Origin: Paramyrothecium sp. XJ0827
Taxonomy: Eukaryota; Ascomycota; Sordariomycetes; Hypocreales; Stachybotryaceae
Length of the DNA stretch: 64,000 nt
Direction of reading: 5' to 3'
Assembly: GCA_020881915.1 (NCBI GenBank)
Contig: JAJFPB010000014.1
Location: forward strand, 558,001 to 622,000
A program made the position numbers and the translations under genes. Under the pieces are notes generated by a model. That model was not told the DNA's origin. It searched no databases and saw nothing but the letters and a program-made list of their open reading frames with translations. Shown here in pieces: positions 45,309 to 59,296 of this stretch; the stretch's first letter is position 1, and each line of letters opens with the position of its first letter.

Positions 45309-47657
45309 CTATTTAACTGAGTCGTTCAACCAAGCCCAATCATCTCCAAAATTGGGCGCGATAGTGTGTGCCCAATCGAAGTCAATGGATGCCACCTCCG
45401 GAATTATACTATCCCAAGATCCCGTGTCACTTGTTTGGCCATTATCGCGGGTGGCATTGGATACTAAACCTGGAGATTTATTGACGTGAATAGGATTCTC
45501 GTGAAAAGTGTCGTGAGATAGGCTGAAAGCCAAGGGAGGGTGGACTGGTGGTGATTCACATCCAGGCTGCGAGTTGGTGTAATAACTTCCGGGCGATATT
45601 GTGATGATACCTGCATAAGGAACGACGACCTTCACATGGGGACTTGTCGGTGATTCTCCTGTTTTGTGGGAGCACTCGCCCTTGTCCAAGAACATTAAAG
45701 TCTCCAGTCCTTGACATGCTTGTGATGCAATAGGGTTGCTGACCGTGAACGAAGCCTGGCGGAGCGTATCAATGGTCAAGCCTATCAGGTCACGGTCCTT
45801 ATCTTGATTCACAACCTGATGGACGGAACTTCCATACCCAAGTAGCCCAAGAATCAACAATGACGAGCACACAAACGCCTGGTAGTCGATGACATTAATC
45901 ATGCCAAAGGCCGATAGTGTGTCGGAGCGCATGGAGTGATACACTTTGAGAAAATTCCGTGAAGCTTGCAAACACGCAGTTCGGTGTTTTTCGAGTTGGG
46001 CATCCTCGACAGAATGAATCATGAGGGGCATGTGAAGCATCACCATCACATGGTAGAGCCAACATTGCGTTGCAGTCTGATCCAAATATTCTTGGCGCGA
46101 TATCTGGCCGCTTGCCAGCGTAGCTGAAGGGTTCCAAAATGCTTCGTCGCAATTTTTCATCGCGGCTCCAAGCTCCCTCTGGATTTGTTCAGTGCGTGAA
46201 ATTGACAGACTCAAACCACGTTGGTTTCTATCAATAACTTCTGCTGACAGTAGTATCAGGTTGTGCTGCAGCAATGATGTGGCATCAAGTTCACTTTCCC
46301 TAATAGGGATTGTACGCCCATCCGCGGCATAAGGCAGGCCCAGAAGAAGAGATGAGTACACGTCTCCCGAACACAACGAGAGCCACGACTGATTTCGACG
46401 ATGTCTATCTGCCTCCGTTTCGCTTGCGGAGAGACGTTCTGGACGATGAAGCCCAAGCAGTTGACCGTAAGCAATGGCTTGATGGGTGAGAACCCAGCAT
46501 TTTCTAAGCAATCCCAGATTCACTAAACCCCAGTCAACATCGGCAGAAACAAACAAGTGGATCCCAAATGACCTACTGTAAATCTTGCACGATAACATTA
46601 TTGTCTGAATTCCCTCCTCAGTGCTAGCATAATCTGGATCGTTTATGATAAGACGATTTACCTTCTCGAAATAGGTCTGAAAATATGCTCCTGGGGGACG
46701 AGGCAGTTGACGTATGATGAACTGATGAACTCTTGTGTCTAGTTGCTGAAGACATACGACAATACAAAGCATAGCGAGACCAACAACTGGGGGATGGTCA
46801 GAATCAAGTGCCCAGAGCACGAAATCCGGTAGCGTTGAGATGGCTGTGTCACCGATCGATGCTGGAAGCCATGGGCCAAGGGGCCTCCTGTTCGGTTTCA
46901 GTAAAGATCATTGTTTTTGTCGGTGCGACATACCATGTATGCCACCATGAACCTGTTGCTATCATGATCATTCCGACCAACTCTGGGGGTATTGGGTCTG
47001 AAAGAAGTGCTTTGCAGGTATGCATGCGTTTCGTTACGGCTGACGAACTTGCGGCTCGAGCAGCCTCGGCATTGTGCTCAGGTTCCATGTCCGAGCCGTG
47101 ACTTTTCCACTATTCTCATTCTCAGTGAACACGGATTTGAACGAGTCTTAGGCCAGGAAGCTTACAATAGCATTGTCAAATAATGTAACTAGGGGATTGA
47201 TGCTCTGGGGGGAACTTTCGTCGATTGAAGGGGGAGCGTCAGTCGGCGAACGAGATGCTGGCGTTGAGACAGGAGCAAATGACGATGATGGTGATGATGT
47301 CTCAGGTCCTCTTGACTCCATAACTTGTGGATCATCGCTGACTTCTGAACCGTTCAGACGACTGGGTGTCTGGCCAATATTCTTGTCGGCATCCTTTTTT
47401 GTCGAATCCGAAGCTTGGAGGGCAGCCTCAAGTCTTGCGACCCGATTCCTGAGGTTCTCCCTGTTGTCAATGCCGGCGGCTTGAATAAGCTCTCGCCTTT
47501 GTTCGGTACATTCTTTGGCTCTCACAGCACAGTTTTCGCAAGTTGTGGAATCTTTTGGGAAGTTGCATCGCACCTTTCGCTTTCGGCATTCGTAGCAACT
47601 ACGGGTTCCTTTCCGCATACCTTTTTGCAATTTCGCGGGTCCTGCCTGGTTCAGCAT
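45309..47657 (-). CDS. Zn2Cys6 transcription factor, likely local pathway regulator, three exons
   Basis: Exons 47657-47166, 47109-46934 and 46887-45309 join in frame to about 748 residues, with introns of 56 and 46 bases. The zinc cluster is complete (CYECRKRKVRC, then CENCAVRAKEC). It is followed by a linker and a short coiled coil (NLRNRVARLEAALQA) for dimerisation. The second half is the fungal transcription-factor domain, with WALDSDHPPVVGLAM, IAYGQLLGLHRPERL and RNQSWLSLCSGDVYSSLLLG. The splice after SWWHTW restores PLGPWLPASIGDTAI. The upstream region carries two paired TCGTCCG elements like those in front of the adjacent transporter, which suggests self-regulation and control of the transporter. 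One of the elements recurs upstream of UstYa-like gene D. Confidence 0.87.
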
Positions 47658-47704
47658 CTTGGGGAAATTATGGTCTGCTTGGCCTCACAGCGCGGGTCAA
47701 GTTC

Positions 47705-47722
47705 TCGTCCGAAGACTCGTCC
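47705..47722 (+). promoter_or_regulatory. Paired TCGTCC site in the regulator promoter (proximal)
   Basis: TCGTCCGAAGACTCGTCC lies 48 bases upstream of the regulator ATG. It is a direct repeat of CGTCC with a 12-base period, the same layout as at 44804. Confidence 0.5.
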
Positions 47723-47799
47723 ATAAAAAGGCACAAGAGAGACCCCCCCGCGGTTCCGGATGGCTGGCGCTGACCTAGACCCACCCTTCGCACGAATCT

Positions 47800-47821
47800 T
47801 CGTCCGAGTTTTCGTCCGGAC
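47800..47821 (+). promoter_or_regulatory. Paired TCGTCCG site in the regulator promoter (distal)
   Basis: Two TCGTCCG copies with a 12-base period; the second runs into the palindrome GTCCGGAC. Bases 47809-47821 are identical to the element before UstYa-like gene D. The site is about 95 bases from the proximal site, close to the 98-base spacing in the transporter promoter. Confidence 0.55.
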
Positions 47822-47822
47822 C

Positions 47823-48724
47823 TCAGCTGACAAAGTCATTTCGGAATCTATCTGTACATTAACCGATCAAAGGTGCCGATCTCCCTTCCAGTTAATTGTA
47901 TCCAATAATTGAGCATAAGCAATGCCTATCATACTAAGCCCCGTTATGAATTTACCCAGGTTCTGAGGTGAGTGCGGCTTTGAGCTAGTTTCGTGTGAAT
48001 ATGCCAGTATGAATCACTTGTGCACAGCCAGGGTTTGGTTGACTACCGCATGCGGTAAATCGACGAATACGTGGTCGATCTGCATGGATGTGAAAAGCGA
48101 GTTAGGTGGGACAGCCGCGCAAGTGGTGAGGCAATGTGTATCATCGAGTTGTGCTTCGGTTGCGCCGATGTCTAAGTATGACAGTTATCGAAGGCAGCAC
48201 GCCGCCGTAGTCAAGTGCGCAACAGACGGCCGACCAGCTGTTGGAATATTGGTGAGGCATTGCCATCACAGTGGGATGCGTAAACTCCTGGGTTTTGTAC
48301 GAGGAAAATCCATTTCAAATTGCCGGCCTGTCATAGGAAAATCAATCCGCCAGTCTCCTCCCCCTTGGCCGCGTCTTTGTGCTCTAATGCATTCACGTCG
48401 CAATCAGCCGCGCTGGTCGCAATTTTTTCGAAGTTTCACTCGCGTGCCAGATGATGAGTTGGATCAAAACGAATAATCTATAAAACTTCAGCCGGTTTAT
48501 TGTATCGTCAAAACACGATTCGAATGGCTTCCAGATGAGGTGTAATGCTACATTTGCTGCCTTCTTCGGGCCCATTGGGGCTTGGAATAGGCGAGCACCT
48601 GCACAGCACCAACTCAATCTGGTGCCACAGCATCATTTCCACGGTGTAAGCTTGGAATTCCCTATCACTCCAATACACAATGCTCTAGAATTGCATGAGA
48701 TAGGCTAGAACTTATTAATGCATC
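47823..48724. other. Intergenic region, nothing recognised
   Basis: A 155-codon plus-strand frame at 48009-48476 shows no domain, signal peptide or splice support. Confidence 0.35.
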
Positions 48725-51916
<3,192 letters not shown>

Positions 51917-53091
51917 TGTGATCTCGTACTGTTTATCGCATAAATTTCGGTCTCGATTCAAAATGGACGCGCAAGGTAAAGGCGCTCTGGACAAGTCGCA
52001 TGCTGCCTAAAGTAGACCTCGGGACTCTGGAAATAAAACCGGGTATAGACGTCGAGGTCTCACAGATTGTCCCGGCGGTAAACGCCGGTAGATGGACTTG
52101 TTAAGAATGAAAAGAGTCTAGTCCTGGCGTCCCACTGCTTGACCTCCACTTCTGCCGAAGAAGGCCGGTTTATGCCACAGCACAGTAAACGGTACTGCTG
52201 TAGGTTTCTCTGACCCACTAAAGAGTCGATAAGGATATCAGATAAGGAACGTACCCAGCCCAAAGTAAACAGAAAACTTGGGTTTTGTTGAGGTCTTTTT
52301 TTCATCGACCTTTTTGTGCCATGATAATTGCAACACATGTTATATAGTGTGTAACACTATAATAGAACCCGAAGCCAGACGCTCACACGAAGCTTTACTT
52401 ATGTAAGGCATTGATGCTTTCGCTCAGGGTATATTCTTGAGCGTTCAGACCCGGCTCAGTGTCGGCTCAGCCCTCCTCACGTAGCCTGGGGTTGCTCACG
52501 CTTGTACTTTACGCATCCGAACATCACAAGTGAGGTCCATTGTCAAAGAAACCTAGCTTCAAACTTATATATAACTTAGTAGTAAACCTTATTTAATCTG
52601 TCTATGTGTGTGCCGTTTTGCTCCCTGCGCTACGCAATCAGCCATAATTCCAGTAAGATTTGACTGGAAAACACCACACCTACCTGACTTGTTCGGCTTG
52701 ATGTGGAATTATTTGATCGAGAGGAAGTCTGAACCCCATTAAAAAGAAGATGTAAAATTCGTACCTGCCCATCTAATAGGAAGCTAACCTCCCTTCTCTA
52801 TGTATAAGAGTATAACAAGATCCCTAGACTGATTCTAATTAGAGCTCCAGGGTAGCTAAAGCAAGGTACATTTCCTGCCCACCCAATCACACTATTTTAC
52901 TAATTACTACCTACTTAGCCCGTATTCCAGGCTCATAAAATTGGGCCGGTAGACTCCTCATCACGTGCAAAGTACCTAACGAAATGCTCAACGTCACTGA
53001 CGAACACTCTTCAACAAAATTCCGAATAAAGTGTTTGATCTATCGACCTGCCAGCAGTGCAATTATCCTATTGATCATTGGAGTCCAAGCC
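51917..53091. other. Intergenic region, nothing recognised
   Basis: This is the promoter side of the beta-galactosidase gene and the 5' side of the regulator pseudogene. It is AT-rich in parts (52560-52980), with no supported gene. Confidence 0.4.
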
Positions 53092-54813
53092 ATGAATGCG
53101 AAGCCGGAAGCATGCCACAATTGCAGGCTGAGTCGTTTAACAAGTGACCGATCCCTTCCGCACTGCCTGAAATGCACCAAGAGGGGTTAGAGTTGTCTAG
53201 GCTACGGCATTCTGTTGCGGTGGGAAAATGGTATGGCGAGTCGTGGGAAAATGGCTGGTGTCACGTTCGATGATATGAGGAAGATCCGGAAGCGAAATGC
53301 GATGTCGACTCTACCAGCGCGATGTCTTTCCGTCGTGTCAACAAACCAGCCCCCATTTGCAGGTTCTAAGTCGAACCCTCCTCATTCCTTAATCGGCCCG
53401 CTGGCGCAAGATCTAGTGGGGAAGTATCTGTACTACTGTTGGTTGTGTTCGCCCGCTTGACTGCTCTTCATATTAACATTCTTCGGTAAAAGTCGCGATT
53501 GATGTGTGCAGGGACCTCGTTATCTATGACATCCCCAAACATAACCCATTTCGCGAGCTGGTCCGAATGGCGTACCAGCACCCTATCTTCTTACAGGCGA
53601 TCATCCCCAGTTCAGCTTTACACATGTCAAGCACGTCGCAACGGTCATCAAGGTCATCGACTAGGTTTACAACGATAGCTTCAGCTCAAAGCACGTAGCA
53701 CAAGCTTGCCGAGCTCTGCATCGATCGGTTCATGTACGGAATCCTTACCGAAGTCTTATCATGACGCGATCAGGGCCAAGCAGCAAGCACTTTGCCTCCT
53801 GAAGTCTGCTCTCAAAAACATGGCTTCGGCGGATGTTGATGTGATTCTCGCGGTGGTCCTTCTCCTCCTTGGATTCGAGCTCATTGCCTCTGTGCGAGAA
53901 AGCTGGACAATCCACGTCAATGGTGCAGGAATAATCATTGAGAAGCTGGTCGCATCCGCTTTGGCGACGGAGATTGCTCTGAGCCCGCTTCGCAGCTGGT
54001 TGATGTCAAATTGCTTGGTGTGAGATGTCCTGTCTAGTAACTGGTGTTTCCCTGACTTGAAATATACTAGGTATGATCTTCTCGGGTCAACATTCGCAAA
54101 TTCTTATCTACCATAAAGTGGTAGATTATCGACGACTACCCTGTCACTGCTTCAAGATGCAGAAGGCAACCATTGCTCGTCATTTCCAGCCGCTCTCCTT
54201 CCTCTGATACAGGATGGGGCTCAACTGTTGAAGATGAAAGAACCTTTCCCTATCTCCGGATACCTCGATCGATTCAAGTCAACACAAGGCGCTCCATCTC
54301 TTATACACTGCGAAGTCATTCAACCCAGCCATTTGCGCCATCAATCTACAATCACGCTCACCGGCTGACGATCTCCTCCATCGGACTGAAATTGTTTCTG
54401 CACACAGGGCAGCTGTATGCCTCTACCTCTCGCGCATTATCCTTGCTCTTTGGCCGGGGACAGTACTGCCAGACGATCTGGAACTTCTGGCTGCCGAAAT
54501 TATCACCCACCTTTCATATATGCACCCCAGAGATGCGTTATTCACAGCAACAGCGTGGCCAGCTTTCATTGCTGGCCTGGAGACGATTGAACTTGCGAAT
54601 CGCCCTTGGGTATTCAGAAGATTCAATGAGCTCTGGAAAACGGAGCCTCGGGGAGCTACCAGAGAGGCCACCGGATTATTGATGGCAATATGGGATGGGA
54701 GGAAGAATGAAGATGTTGCAAAGAATAGCAATGACTGGCTCCACAAGCAGGAAGAAAATTGGAACTGGATCAAGGAACTAATGAACATGGGCACCGACTG
54801 GTTGATCGCATAG
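53092..54813 (+). pseudogene. Zn2Cys6 transcription factor pseudogene
   Basis: Family sequence is recognisable along the whole length but is broken repeatedly. The zinc cluster starts KPEACHNCRLSRL and has lost its third cysteine (Ser at that place). An in-frame TAG at 53188-53190 interrupts it just before CLGYGILLRW. Later blocks, DLVIYDIPKHNPFRELV, YHDAIRAKQQALCLLKSAL, YDLLGSTFANS, SAHRAAVCLYLSRIILALW and PRDALFTATAWPAFIAG, lie in different frames. They are separated by a TAA at 54113-54115 and by at least one frameshift. A possible true intron remains near 54022-54071. The layout matches a fungal regulator of about 500 residues. It cannot make a working protein as it stands. Confidence 0.82.
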
Positions 54814-55000
54814 TTCTAAGGCAATCCAGGATGATGATCTATCGTGGCGATAGCATATATCCACCGCCCACCAAGCGCGACAATGTAGGTAGCCACTGCC
54901 GCCATGACAAAAGTATACAGGTGATCACCCTGTAGTTACTACGTGGTCTAACAACAATTCGTGAGCGAAAGTCTACATGCAGGATCACGCTTCTCCCAGA

Positions 55001-55908
55001 CTACCACGCTGACCGGCTGAATTGCATTTGCGCTTCAGTCATTCCCTCTTCTAGGAATTCAGCCTTCTCATCCGCGGTCAGGTCAATACTGGCCTTAGGC
55101 ACTTTTCCCCATATTGCCAGAATCCGCAAACTCACGGCTGCAGCACCCACGCCAAACCAGAACGTGTTCTTATAGCTCTTCCCCAGTCCTGCCACGTCTA
55201 CCGTTGCTGACTGGATAATGTCCATCAAAGCAAGGACGAAAGCTACACCTAGCTGCAGCACAGATTTAATCACGCTCCCGGCCAAAGCCTGCTGTACTTG
55301 GGAAAGGTGGTGGTTACGAAGACTATCATCAAGATTGTGGACAGATCAATTCCGATGGTGCTGAAGATGACTGCAGGGAATATCCATGCCCAATAACTTC
55401 CTCCAAGTGGAATCAGAGCAATAAGAATCTGTGATCTTACTGCACCCAGACCAGAGATGATTAACAGCACACGCCCTGGACCCAGGTGCAAGATGAAGCC
55501 TTCGATGACACTGATAATGAGGCCCACAAGACCAAGAGGCACGTACCACGCTACCACCTGCAACGGACTGGCAAGCATGATGTTCTGGAAATAGAGCGTG
55601 CCATATACAGAGAAGGTGCCCCAGGTGCCGTAAAGCAGGAAGAGAGCCAAAAGGAGAGGGCTCATAAAAGGAGTCATGAAGATCGAAGCTGGTAAAAGAG
55701 GCTGATCAGAGACGCGGATCTCGATGTAGGCTGCAGCAAGGAGTGAGAAAAGGCCAAGTACGAGATAGACTGGGATATATGGCGTTCGCCAAACTACAGG
55801 AGCGTGTGCTGATTGCAAGATGAAAAATACGACTAGGACGAGACCACGGGCGATCGTAATGGCGCCGAAATGGTCCATTTCGCCCTCACGACCAGCAGCC
55901 AATGACAC
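55001..55908 (-). pseudogene. MFS transporter fragment, C-terminal half, frameshifted
   Basis: Only the second half of a 14-segment MFS exporter is present: about eight membrane segments starting near ITIARGLVLVVFFILQS, through GTWGTFSVYGTLYFQNI and PLQVVAWYVPLG. The frame shifts near 55285. One frame ends FVTTTFPKYSRLWPGA, while the family continuation LAGSVIKSVLQLGVAF runs in the neighbouring frame to a stop at 55001. The N-terminal half is missing; beyond 55908 the sequence no longer resembles a transporter and a different broken gene begins on the other strand at about 55993. Confidence 0.75.
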
Positions 55909-55992
55909 CCTGAAATTATCGCCATCCCTGACGCTCAGGAACCCTCGGATGATCCATGTGACATTGGAAGTGATGCGTCAGTCCTCCGCAGA

Positions 55993-56495
55993 GTGACCAC
56001 CGAAAGCAAATGGCTTGTCGAACTCTCCTTAGTCAAGGAAGGCTGGAACATGAAAGTTTCAAGGGCTCGCTACAGCCCAGAAAGCAACGCCATAGCAGCC
56101 CGCGCCCGTGACGCCGGCGTCTCCATCCGAAAGAAGACCCGCCTACTGATTGAGCGAGGCGATCCAGACACTCAAGTTGCGCTCGTAACGCACGTGGGTT
56201 TCTTGCACTCTTCACCAATGACTGGGAGGACTCGTGGTCAAATCCTGGGACGGGGTGGCAGAACTGCGAAACTCGGGCTTAGGTATTCGAGCAGGATGTA
56301 ATGAATGATTTAGATGCGGATGCTAGGCTTATTGAGACGATGGACAGTCGACTAAGGAGGGGAAAGAATAATGCCATCCCGGCTGCGAAAGAGCAGGCAG
56401 TGCTATTTCAGCAAGCAATGGAGAATTGGGAGACTCAGAGGCTACAGAGACCCAATAAAGCAGGGCTGAATCTCGAAACGGATATTTTTGCATGA
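55993..56495 (+). pseudogene. Histidine-phosphatase (phosphoglycerate-mutase-like) fragment
   Basis: The 3' part of a phosphoglycerate-mutase-superfamily gene. EGWNMKVSRARYSPES and AIAARARDAGVSIRKK are followed by VALVTHVGFLH, the second conserved histidine block, which normally reads THGGF. The frame then shifts near 56200: LFTNDWEDSWSNPGTGWQ continues in the next frame, a TAG near 56280 interrupts it, and VFEQDVMNDLDADARLIE closes the gene. The N-terminal RHG active-site part is absent. It abuts the MFS fragment head to head, consistent with a rearrangement that cut both genes. Confidence 0.65.
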
Positions 56496-56918
56496 TTAAT
56501 TATTAAAAGTAGCTTTGTAATCCAGAGTTCTCTTTAAACTTGGCTGTCGCACAATTAATAATAGCCACGCAACATACTTTACACTGCCATTCGGCCTCCC
56601 CAAGACTGCGGCAGTATACATGAGGCCGAAACAAGGAATCCTTACTCATGCAGGCTCAGGCAGGCTTCCCGCGGGCTCTCTGTTCAGCCCAGGCATCTCA
56701 GGAAAGCTCGCATCAAAGCGGCACCTGCTCAGTTCTAGAAGCAGAAAGAAAATACTCTGTGTCTGGTTTGGAGTGGTATACGGGCTGAGATTTTATTGAC
56801 CTAATGTAAACCTACCAATTACAGACTTACAACCTGCTCTAAAACCAGCCAACTACCTTTGCGGCTCAGTGACTTCTCTTGTATCGAACCAAACAATGTG
56901 TTCTTCAGACAGATTAAA
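56496..56918. other. Intergenic region, nothing recognised
   Basis: The 3' flank of the hexose-transporter-like gene and of the phosphatase fragment. No features were found. Confidence 0.4.
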
Positions 56919-58592
56919 TCAAGATGAATATACATGAGAGTCGACTTTTTCACTTTCTGTGACTTGGACAACCTTATCCGTATTCCTGAGAACCTCTCCA
57001 ACAAGCTTATCTCCAGCCTCCTGGCCATCAAGTACCAGAGCCGTCTCTTCGAGGCTCAGATTCCCGGTCTCAACGAACAAGAAGTAGACGACAACGGTTT
57101 CGACGGCTAGCCATACATCATAAGTGATGTAGTACTTCCAACCCGAGTTGGTCACACCGACGGGGTTCGCATATTGGTTGAAGATGAGGGCACAGGCCAC
57201 AAACAAATTGTAAAGCACAAGCCCTCGAGCGCGGAGGTTGAAAGGCAGAATCTCGACCACATATGTGACTTGCAAGACACCCCAACCAGCCGTGAAGAAG
57301 AAGTTGAAAAGGAAGATCATTGCCAAGACGCCCTTGGCGACGCCGCTCGGTCCACCACTCCCGTCCTCATTGAGATCGGTTGACATTTCGTAGGTGGCCT
57401 CGAGAGCAGTCCATACGATAAAAGTAGCAAGGGATCCAAGCGTTGAGCCGAGGAACATGGTTCGTCTTGGGATCCGGTTCACTACCAGGGAGAAAACAAC
57501 ACCCCAAAGCATTGACCAAAGCGTCAAAAGAGCATTGATGAGGGTCTGGGTACCTTGTGCACGGTAGCCGATGGAGTTGAGAATCAGGGTTAAGTAGTAG
57601 CTGATCAGCCCGTTACCACTCCACTGACTGAAGAATCCGACTGCCAAATGATGAAGAAACGGTGGCAGTTGCCTCGGGTCTTGAAAAATGACAGGTAGCT
57701 GGTAGATCTCATCGCTTCGTTCTCAAGACGAATTGCGGTCCGGATTTCCTCCATCTCCACAATTACCAACGGACTGTTGCTGTCGCCGTTGGCGTGATAT
57801 TTGACAAGGAGCTTCTCTGCCTCGGCATCGCGCTCTTTTGCAATCAACCATCGAGGAGATTCATCGATAAGGAAACACAGCCCAAGCTGTAGGATGCTAG
57901 ACAAGGCCTGGAGAATCGATGGGATACGCCATGCCCACTCACTGTTGATTCTGAAGGTGCCGTAAGTAATCCACGCCGCGGTGAGGGCTCCAAGGCCCCA
58001 CAAAGTATTGTAAATAGAGACCATGGGCGCTCGTTGGGTGGGGAAAGCGAGTTCCATGATAAGAAGGGGTGCAGCGGTAATGTTCAGAGCCAGGCCAAAA
58101 CCCAAGATGCCTCTGGCAGCGATGAACATGCCTGTGTTGTGGGATCCACCCTGAAGACCAACGCCTAGAAGCATGATGGCTGCTCCCACAACCAGAGCTG
58201 GCCGACGGCCGAACCTGTCGCAGAACATAGCGCAGAAGGGCAGAGCTGCAAGTTGGCCGATATTCTGAATGGCATTTAAACTAGAGAAAATCTACGTCAG
58301 CTTATACCCAAGACGGAGTCATGCTGGAAGGATAGAGCAACGAGCACTGGAAATGTGCAGCGTACATGGCAAGATCATTTGCGTCGGGGTTGTTGAATGA
58401 TGCTTTCCATGTGTCCAGACTTTGAAGTCCGTTCATCATGGAGCCATCGTAACCCGTAGCATAACTCGAAATGAGTGAGAGACATAAAACTGCATTTAGT
58501 TTGAGATTGCCCTTGTTGGTGAGCCAGCTGGCCCAACCCGCGGAAGCGGCCAGATGGCCGTCGAGGGCAAAGGAGGCCTGGGCTTCGGCCAT
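56919..58592 (-). CDS. Hexose/lactose-permease-like MFS transporter with a one-base frameshift
   Basis: The ATG at 58592 starts MAEAQASFALDGH; the first exon ends at 58348 and exon 2 begins at 58280. The sugar-porter signatures are TGYDGSMMNGLQSL, LNAIQNIGQLAALPF, DRFGRRPALV, ESPRWLIAKERDAEA, FFSQWSGNGLISYYL and VVEILPFNLRARG, so about 530 residues of a fungal hexose or lactose permease are present. Near 57650 the frame breaks. SFFKTRGNCHRFFII should continue LAVGFFSQW, but that lies in another frame, as if one T were missing from ATTTTGG. The rest is intact on both sides. It is a fresh pseudogene or a homopolymer sequencing error. A GH2 beta-galactosidase lies 5 kb away. Confidence 0.82.
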
Positions 58593-59296
58593 TGTGATCA
58601 AAGATTCAAAATGTGTCCAGCGTCGAGCTTGAAGGTGGAAGTTGACCATAAGTGGTTATCGCGGCATTATAATCTTGTCTCGTCCAGGCGATGGGCCGAT
58701 TGACCACGGGACCAAAGCAGGCTAATTGGCTCTAGCGACATTCAAGAATCGCCGATGATCCCCGGCCCATGGGGGTGGAACATGTTGATTGTCCCCCGCA
58801 TACTATGCCACGCGGGAAAGGGATAAGCGATATGAAATTAGAAGCCTTGATCGGAGAATGCTACCGGTCTTTGCCGGTGTTACAAGCTGCGATTATCGCG
58901 TGAGACCACGGGCATACCATCTTACCATGGACCGGATAATCGGCTGATTTCGACTGGGCCCGGCGGAGAAATTGGAACCGATTGGGGTTGAGCCTAAGAA
59001 CAGCATGGGTAAGCGATGCTATCAAATGTGGAGAGTGATAAGTGGCTCGCTAGAGACATGACAGACCGTGGACTAAGGCAAGATCATTGTTAGTGCGGGG
59101 GGCGAACCAGGAACTTCTGATCTGACGCCGGTAATCTTTACCGGGTTTGACGAGCCCGCGGTTATGGCTTTGAGTCCGGGGAAGGTGAGGCACTTGATTA
59201 AGAGGGACCTGCTGCCATGCATACTATTTGAAACGAACGTGTAGACCGATCGCCAGATTCGTCCGATCCAGTCAACTCAAGTTAATATAATCCAAA
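58593..59296. promoter_or_regulatory. Divergent promoter region with two CCGG inverted repeats
   Basis: 704 bases separate the starts of the transporter-like gene (-) and the secreted-protein gene (+). It contains CCGGTAATCTTTACCGG (59128-59144) and ACCGGTCTTTGCCGGT (58863-58878), both inverted repeats, and a GGCTAA (58720-58725) of the kind bound by XlnR-type regulators. These suggest zinc-cluster control of both genes. Confidence 0.4.
59128..59144. promoter_or_regulatory. Perfect inverted repeat CCGGTAA-TCT-TTACCGG
   Basis: Seven-base arms around a three-base centre, 152 bases upstream of the secreted-protein ATG. It contains a CGG-N9-CCG arrangement, a plausible zinc-cluster operator. Binding is not shown. 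Confidence 0.4.
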
